Under the pieces are notes generated by a model. That model ran no database searches. It saw only the letters and a list, made by a program, of their open reading frames with translations, and was not told the DNA's origin. A program made the translations under genes and the position numbers. From NCBI RefSeq assembly GCF_002869745.1, contig NZ_PNOS01000045.1:1-39328 (forward strand): a stretch of 39,328 nucleotides of DNA, in the 5' to 3' direction. Positions 33,083-39,328 of the stretch are shown piece by piece. Positions within the stretch are counted from its first letter, which is position 1. Every line of letters starts with the position of its first letter. This stretch comes from Oceaniglobus roseus (GTDB lineage: Bacteria > Pseudomonadota > Alphaproteobacteria > Rhodobacterales > Rhodobacteraceae).

Positions 33083-34363
33083 ATGTGTCCGATCGAAAAC
33101 CATCCCCTGCGCTATCCCCTGGCGAACGAGTTGCACGCGCGCCCCTTTCCCGAATTGCGCGCCCCGTCCTTCGCCGCCTTCCTCGCGGTGAAGCAGCCGT
33201 CGGACGCGGCGGGGCGCGACCGCAGGCTGGACCGCGCGCACCTGATCGACCTCCTCGACCGCCACGGCGCCCAGCACCCGAAGCCCGACGCGACCCACTA
33301 TTTCGGACGCATCGGCAAGCACATGCTGAAGTGGGAACAGCACACCGAATTCGTCACCTACACGATCTTCGGCGACGGCGTGGCGGAACGGCCCTTCGAT
33401 TCCAGCGTCTTCAAGGTCTTCCCCGAGGACTGGCTGGCGAAGGCGCCGGGCCTGCGCATCACGTCGGCGCTGATCCGCGTCGAGGTCAGCCAGGACACCG
33501 AGGTGATCGCACGGAAGCTGTCGGACTGGTTCGTGCCCGAAAGCCTCGCCACCAGCGCCGTTGTCGACGGCACGGCGATCATGGCCGCCGACTTCCGCAT
33601 CGATTCCTCCGAACACATGCGCATGGCCGTCTTCGTGAAGGAAGATACCAGCGACCGGCGCGTGGGCCGGATCGTCCAGCGGATGTGCGAGATCGAAACC
33701 TACAAGTCGATGGCGATGCTCGGCCTTGCCCGCTCGCGCGACCTCGGGCCGCGGATGGGGGCGCTGGACCGCGAGCTGACGAAGCTGATGACGGAAATGT
33801 CCACGGCCCTCAGCAAGTCGGACGAGACGCTGAAGGCGCTGCTGGAGATCTCGGCCGAGCTCGAGACGCTGATCGCCACCTCCTCCTTCCGCTTCGGCGC
33901 CACCGGCGCCTACGGCGCGCTGGTCAACCAGCGCATCGCGGTGCTGCGCGAGGAGCGGTACGAGGGCCGGCAGACCTTCGCCGAGTTCATGATGCGCCGG
34001 TTCGAACCCTCGATGCGCACCGTGGCGGCGACCGAGAAGCGGCTGCACGAGATGGCCGAGCGGGCGATCCGCGCGGGCAACCTGCTGCGCACCCGGGTCG
34101 ACGTGGAACGCTCGGCCCAGAACCAGGAACTGCTGGCCAGTATGGACCGCCGCGCCGATCTGCAACTGAGGTTGCAGAAGACGGTCGAAGGGCTGTCGGT
34201 GGTGGCGATCAGCTATTACGCCGTGTCGCTGGTGTCCTACGTCCTCTACCCGCTCACCGAGGCGGCGGGCATCTCCAAGGGGCTCGGGACCGCCATCGTC
34301 ACGCCGCTGGTGGTGGCGGCCGTCTGGCTCCTGGTGCGGCGCATCCGCAAGGAAGTGGAGTAG
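33083..34363 (+). CDS. DUF3422 family membrane protein
   Basis: A 426-residue protein of the DUF3422 family, of unknown function and common in Proteobacteria. The N-terminal signature HPLRYPLANELHARPFPEL (7-25) and the FVTYTIFG segment near 90 identify it. The middle is long and helical (about 190-360) with coiled-coil-like heptads (SMAMLGLARSRDLGPRMGALDRELTKLM and following). Two membrane spans close the protein (about 368-390 and 398-420). An AGGAG site precedes ATG 33083. The gene converges on the peptide permease genes 18 nt away. Families of this shape are sometimes likened to CorA-type channels, but no GMN motif is present. Confidence 0.92.
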   Translation: MCPIENHPLRYPLANELHARPFPELRAPSFAAFLAVKQPSDAAGRDRRLDRAHLIDLLDRHGAQHPKPDATHYFGRIGKHMLKWEQHTEFVTYTIFGDGVAERPFDSSVFKVFPEDWLAKAPGLRITSALIRVEVSQDTEVIARKLSDWFVPESLATSAVVDGTAIMAADFRIDSSEHMRMAVFVKEDTSDRRVGRIVQRMCEIETYKSMAMLGLARSRDLGPRMGALDRELTKLMTEMSTALSKSDETLKALLEISAELETLIATSSFRFGATGAYGALVNQRIAVLREERYEGRQTFAEFMMRRFEPSMRTVAATEKRLHEMAERAIRAGNLLRTRVDVERSAQNQELLASMDRRADLQLRLQKTVEGLSVVAISYYAVSLVSYVLYPLTEAAGISKGLGTAIVTPLVVAAVWLLVRRIRKEVE

Positions 34364-34381
34364 CGCGCCGCCCCTGCGTCC

Positions 34382-35335
34382 CTACCGGCCGCGGATCCGC
34401 GGATCGAGCGCGTCGCGCAGCCCGTCGCCGATATAGTTCACCGACAGCACCGTGAGCGAGATCGCGAGGCCCGGCCACATCACCCGCTCGGGGAACTGCT
34501 GGAGATAGTCGGTCGAATCATAGAGCAGGCGGCCCCAGGTCGGGAAGTCCGAGGGGAAGCCGAAGCCGAGGAAGGACAGCGCGGATTCGGTGATGATCGC
34601 GTTGGCGATGCCGAGCGTCGCGGAGACCATGATCGGCGACAGCACGTTCGGCAGGATGTGCCGGGTGATCATCCGCCGGTTCGGCGTGCCGATCGAGCGG
34701 GCGGCAAGGACGAACTCGCGCTCCTTGATCGCCAGCACGTCGCCGCGCACGATCCGCGCCGTCTGCATCCACGAGGTGATGCCGATGACCCCGACGACAA
34801 GGATGAAGATCCCCGCCTCGGGTCCGAAGGCCGCGCGCAGCACGTCGCGGAACAGCAGCAGGATGACGAGGAGCAGCGGCAGCAGCGGCAGCGCCAGGAA
34901 CAGGTCGGTGAAGCGCATCAGCGGCCCGTCGAGCTTGCGGAAATACCCCGCCAGGACGCCGACCGCGGTGCCGAGGAACACCGACAGCGCCATCGCCATC
35001 AGCCCCACCGACACCGAGGTCTGCCCACCCTTGATCATCCGCGCCAGCAGGTCCCGGCCCAGCTGGTCGGTGCCGAAGGGATGGGTCAGGGACGGACCCT
35101 GGTTGCGGGCGCGGATGTCGATGAAGGTCGGGTCGACGGTCCAGAGCCAGGGCCCGATCGACACCGCGAGCACGATGAAGATGAAGAACGCCGCCCCCGC
35201 CAGCGCGCCCTTGTGGGTGCGGAACTGGTCCCAGACGTCCAGCCACTGGTTGCGCGGCGGCCTCGGCTTTCCCGCCGCCTGCGCGGGGCCGACGGGGTTG
35301 TGGATCACGGGATCGGTCGCGTGATTGTCAGTCAT
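34382..35335 (-). CDS. ABC importer permease, peptide/nickel family (DppC/OppC type)
   Basis: Second inner-membrane permease of the peptide/nickel-type ABC importer. The 317-residue product has an N-terminal span (KGALAGAAFFIFIVLAVSI, about 43-62), the extended OppC loop with THPFGTDQLGRDLLARMIKGGQ (about 88-108), then five spans. The EAA-like loop is VLAARSIGTPNRRMITRHILPNVLSP (about 205-230), and the protein ends GDGLRDALDPRIRG. It overlaps the DppB-type gene by 8 nt and is the last gene of the operon, converging on the DUF3422 gene. Confidence 0.94.
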   Translation of the reverse strand: MTDNHATDPVIHNPVGPAQAAGKPRPPRNQWLDVWDQFRTHKGALAGAAFFIFIVLAVSIGPWLWTVDPTFIDIRARNQGPSLTHPFGTDQLGRDLLARMIKGGQTSVSVGLMAMALSVFLGTAVGVLAGYFRKLDGPLMRFTDLFLALPLLPLLLVILLLFRDVLRAAFGPEAGIFILVVGVIGITSWMQTARIVRGDVLAIKEREFVLAARSIGTPNRRMITRHILPNVLSPIMVSATLGIANAIITESALSFLGFGFPSDFPTWGRLLYDSTDYLQQFPERVMWPGLAISLTVLSVNYIGDGLRDALDPRIRGR

Positions 35336-36335
35336 AGCGGATCCTCGGGTCGAGTATGCCGTAGAGCACGTCAGCGATCAGGTTGAACAGCACGATCAGC
35401 ACGGCGAAGATGAAGGTCAGCGTCTGCACCATCGGCAGGTCGTTGGCCTGGATCGCGGTGATCAGCAGCTGGCCGATCCCGTTCACCTTGAACACCTGCT
35501 CGGTGATGATCGCGCCGCCGAAGATGCCCGGAACGCCAAGCGCGATGACCGTGACCACCGGGATCATCGAGTTCCGCAGCACATGGGTCAGCACCACCAC
35601 CCGCTCGGTCATGCCCTTGGCGCGGGCGGTGCGCACGTAGTCCTGGTTCAGGTTGTCCAGCATCGAGGCGCGCATGAAGCGGCTGATCTGCGCCGTGGTC
35701 TGGAGCGCCAGCACCATCACCGGCATGATCATCTGCTGAAGCTGGACGACGAACGAGTCCCAGCTGTCGACGACATGGGTCGTGTCGTAGATCGAGGGCA
35801 GCCAGCCGAGCTTGACCGAGAAGATCACGATCACCAGCACGCCCGAGAAGAACGGCGGCACCGAGTAGCCGATCATCGACACGAAGGTGCCTGCCTGGTC
35901 GAACAGCGAATACTGGCGGTACGCCGAGTAGATGCCGATCGGCAGGGCGATGGCGACGCCCACGACATAGGACAGGCCCACCACCCACAGCGTCTGCGGC
36001 AGGCGCTGCACCACGATGTCCATCACGGGGCTGCGGGTCTGCCACGAGATCACCCTGAGCTTGCCTTCGGCGAAGCCGGTGCCGAGGAAATGGTCGATCA
36101 GGTTCAGCGGCTCGATCCAGAAGAACTGCACGATCCACTTGAAGAAACGGATGTGCACGGGTTCGCCGAGGCCAAGGGCCAGTCGCATCTGCTCCTTCAC
36201 CTCCGGCGGCACGGTCAGCGGCACGTTGGCCATGGGATCGCCGGGCGACAGCTCCAGCAGCAGGAAGATCACCAGAGCGATGAACAGAAGCGTCGGGATC
36301 GAGATGACCAGACGGCGGATCGTGAATGTCAGCAT
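35328..36335 (-). CDS. ABC importer permease, peptide/nickel family (DppB/OppB type)
   Basis: First inner-membrane permease of the importer. The 335-residue product opens with the typical FTIRRLVISIPTLLFIALVIF (4-24) and LSPGDPM. It has six spans, the EAA loop YVRTARAKGMTERVVVLTHVLRNSM (about 233-257) and ends LYGILDPRIRYD. It starts 136 bp after the binding-protein stop, across the hairpin cluster, the only sizable gap in this operon. Its 3' end overlaps the DppC-type gene by 8 nt. Confidence 0.95.
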   Translation of the reverse strand: MLTFTIRRLVISIPTLLFIALVIFLLLELSPGDPMANVPLTVPPEVKEQMRLALGLGEPVHIRFFKWIVQFFWIEPLNLIDHFLGTGFAEGKLRVISWQTRSPVMDIVVQRLPQTLWVVGLSYVVGVAIALPIGIYSAYRQYSLFDQAGTFVSMIGYSVPPFFSGVLVIVIFSVKLGWLPSIYDTTHVVDSWDSFVVQLQQMIMPVMVLALQTTAQISRFMRASMLDNLNQDYVRTARAKGMTERVVVLTHVLRNSMIPVVTVIALGVPGIFGGAIITEQVFKVNGIGQLLITAIQANDLPMVQTLTFIFAVLIVLFNLIADVLYGILDPRIRYD

Positions 36336-36377
36336 CGGCGCTTCTCTTCAGCTCTCTGGCGGGCGGGGGTCGGGGGA

Positions 36378-36398
36378 GGGTGGGCCGGCGGCCCACCC
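36378..36398. repeat. REP-like 21-nt palindrome, copy 1
   Basis: Perfect 9-bp arms GGGTGGGCC / GGCCCACCC around a GGC loop. The same arms recur 57 bp away with a different loop (GAT), which points to pairing-conserved, mobile or selected repeats rather than chance. It lies between the binding-protein and permease genes of the peptide importer. Confidence 0.75.
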
Positions 36399-36415
36399 GG
36401 GGGTGCGGCGGCGTG

Positions 36416-36431
36416 GGCCCCGGACGGGGCC
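36416..36431. repeat. 6-bp hairpin between the two REP-like palindromes
   Basis: GGCCCC (36416-36421) and GGGGCC (36426-36431) around GGAC. Together with the flanking palindromes it makes three stem-loops in a row in the 136-bp gap. Confidence 0.5.
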
Positions 36432-36434
36432 GCA

Positions 36435-36455
36435 GGGTGGGCCGATGGCCCACCC
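36435..36455. repeat. REP-like 21-nt palindrome, copy 2
   Basis: Same arms as copy 1 (GGGTGGGCC / GGCCCACCC), with loop GAT. It lies 16 nt after the binding-protein stop codon in the direction of transcription, the classic place for a REP element that protects the upstream mRNA from 3' exonucleases. Confidence 0.75.
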
Positions 36456-36471
36456 GCCGCCGCGGCGCGCG

Positions 36472-38186
36472 TCACTCCTTGACGCGGTACCAGTCGGCGA
36501 TGTTCCACAGCTCGCTGTCCCAGACGTTCAGCTGGACACCGCCCAGGCTGTTCGCATGGGCCGAGTTGCGGCCGCGGTGGGTGAGCGGCAGGATCGCGTA
36601 GTCCTGCATCAGCATGTCGTTCATCGCCTTGGCGAGGCGCGCCCGCTCTTCCAGCTCGCCCGTCTTCGCCATCTCGGCGACCAGCGCGTCGTACTCCTCC
36701 GAGCAGTAGCGCATCATGTTGTTGCCCTGCCACTGGGTCTCGGGGCGGGGCGCCTGGTCGCAGGTCCAGCTGGCCATGTAGGCCTCGGGGTCCGTGCCGT
36801 CGAAGTTGTTGGTGTACATCTCGACATCGGCATAGAACTTCTGGAACGTGTCGGGCGAGCCCGGATCGCCGCCGAAGAACACCGAGGCGTCGATGTTGCG
36901 CAGCTCGACCTCGACCCCGATCTCGTTCCACCACTGCTTGATGAGCGCCTGGTAATCCTGGCGCACCGCGTTGGTGGAGGTCTGGAACAGGATCGACAGG
37001 CGCACGCCGTCCTTCTGGCGGATGCCGTCGGGTCCGGGGGTCCAGCCCGCCTCGTCAAGCAGTGCCTTGGCGCCTTCGATGTCCTGGGTCTTGCAGGCAT
37101 CGTTGGCGGTCGAGGCATAGATCTCGGGCGCGGGCAGGACGTTGCAGGTCAGCCGGCCGAACTCGCCATAGCCGATCTCGGTCAGAAGCTGCACGTCCAG
37201 CGCCATCGACAGCGCCTTCCTCACGTTCTTGTCGCTGAGGAACGGGTGCGGGTGGTCGGCGGTCGAGCGGCGCTCGCCCCACTGCGGATCGGGGTCGGTG
37301 AAGTTGATGTGGATCCGCTCGACCGAGGTGCCGAAGGACGACACGTTCTTGCCCTTGCCCGCGGCCTCCATCTGGGTCAGCACCTCGGGCGCCAGCTGCA
37401 GGTTCCAGGCATAGTCGTATTCGCCGGTCTCGAGCACCGAGCGCGCCGCCGCCGCCGCATCGCCGCCGCCTTTGAACGTGACGGTCGCGAAGGCCGGCTT
37501 GTTCGGATCGCGGTAGTTCTCGTTCGCCTCCAGCGTGATCACGTCGTTGGGGCGGAACTCGGTCACCTTGAACGGGCCGGTGCCGACGGGGTTGAAGTTG
37601 GCCTCGGTGCACTCGGGCGCCTTGGGGCCGAGGCAATCCTGGAACTGCGCCTTCTGGATGATCGGGGCCTGGGCGCCGACGAAGGGGCCGTAGGGGAAGG
37701 GCTTCGGCACGCCGAAGGTCACCACCACCGTGCGCTCGTCCGGGGTCTCGACGCTGGTGACGTCGCCGTACTTCTCGGACTGGGCGCAGCCGCCGCCGTC
37801 GGCGGTGCAGTATTCCCACGAGAACTTCACGTCCTCGGAGGTGACGGGGGTGCCGTCGGACCACTTCAGGCCTTCCTTCAGCTTCCAGGTGATCTGGGTC
37901 AGGTCCTCGGAGACGCCGCCGTTCTCGACCGTGGGCACCTCGTCGACCAGCCAGGGCACCAGGTTGCCCTCGGTGTCGTAGCGCGCCAGCGGCTCGATCA
38001 CGAGGGACGAGGCCTCGAGCTCCTTGGTGCCGCCCGACAGGTACGGGTTTAGGATCGACGGAGCCTGCCAGTAGATGATCTTGACCTCGCCGTCGCGGCC
38101 GCGCTCGCCCTCGTGGGCGGCGGCATGGGCCGAAAGGGGGAAGAGCGCCGTCGCGGCGGCCGCCCCCCAGAGGGCTGTTCTGAGTT

Positions 38187-38190
<4 letters not shown>
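36472..38190 (-). CDS. ABC importer substrate-binding protein, family 5 (peptide/nickel)
   Basis: Periplasmic ligand-binding protein of the dipeptide/oligopeptide/nickel class (SBP_bac_5). The 572-residue product has a signal peptide (about 1-24, ending AHAAA). Domain I carries [21 protein letters not shown], the ligand-pocket block is [26 protein letters not shown], and [27 protein letters not shown] follows. Domain II is around 270-480. It has eight or more cysteines in near pairs ([31 protein letters not shown]...NDACKT, WTCDQ...RYCSEE), suggesting stabilising disulfides. ATG 38190 overlaps the ATPase stop by 4 nt, an unusual position for a binding protein. Peptide, nickel or opine ligand is undecided. 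Confidence 0.94.
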
Positions 38191-39241
<1,051 letters not shown>

Positions 39242-39245
<4 letters not shown>

Positions 39246-39328
39246 CGCGCCGCACCCCGCATCGCGCCGGCGGGACGGCATGCCTCGGGCGCGGGCGTCA
39301 GCGGGAGGGAGAGGGGGGCATGGGGGGA
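39242..39328 (-). CDS. C-terminal end of the upstream ABC-operon gene, probably the DppD-type ATPase
   Basis: An open frame enters from the window end and stops with TGA at 39242-39244, overlapping the next ATG by 4 nt. The visible 28 residues end in [14 protein letters not shown] and are proline/alanine-rich, as is common at DppD C-termini. Identity rests on context: the importer needs a second ATPase and this is where it usually lies. The sequence itself is too short to prove it. Confidence 0.5.

Overview
This window is chromosomal DNA from a high-GC alphaproteobacterium, most likely a member of the Rhodobacterales/Rhodobacteraceae. The evidence is very GC-rich coding with strong C/G third positions, the rodZ-like/ispG gene pair, a non-canonical OpgC-type glucan succinylase beside opgG/opgH, a TAXI-type TRAP transporter, and a DUF3422 protein. 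The DNA is densely packed: almost every base belongs to a gene, many neighbours overlap by 4 to 13 nt, and composition is uniform. I see no tRNA, rRNA, IS element, prophage, CRISPR array or replication origin.

Layout. 1-5.8 kb: the start of an unknown secreted protein, pgk, a tandem cytoplasmic/periplasmic cyclophilin pair, an EamA exporter, and selO, which overlaps the exporter tail to tail. 5.8-8.6 kb: a minus-strand operon of M20 dipeptidase, nucleoside hydrolase and GNAT acetyltransferase. 8.7-12.2 kb: a small secreted protein, a RodZ-like membrane protein and ispG. 12.3-18.7 kb: a DsbA-like oxidoreductase diverging from a run of five transporter genes, a complete NMT1/THI5-type ABC importer followed directly by a TAXI-TRAP importer. 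18.9-22.3 kb: L,D-transpeptidase, a thiamine-diphosphate enzyme and a family III CoA-transferase. 22.5-28.5 kb: a TTC38-like repeat protein followed by opgC-opgG-opgH, which make and modify osmoregulated periplasmic glucans. 28.5-31.4 kb: a tightly coupled minus-strand operon of five exported proteins (two unknown cysteine proteins, SCO1/SenC, an anchored rhodanese, an esterase). 31.5-34.4 kb: a secreted alpha/beta hydrolase diverging from a DUF3422 membrane protein. 34.4-39.3 kb: a minus-strand peptide/nickel-type ABC importer operon, cut by the window end.

Most genes are ordinary housekeeping or nutrient-uptake genes. The best candidate for something undescribed is the five-gene envelope operon. 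Three consecutive exported proteins each carry a C-x3-C motif; one of them is SCO1, a known copper/thiol chaperone family, and four of the five genes are joined by 4-nt ATGA/GTGA overlaps. I infer a periplasmic metal- or sulfur-handling function, but the sequence does not prove it. Also notable are a pair of 21-nt perfect palindromes (a REP-like element) and an unrelated hairpin. Each set sits between a solute-binding protein gene and its permease gene.
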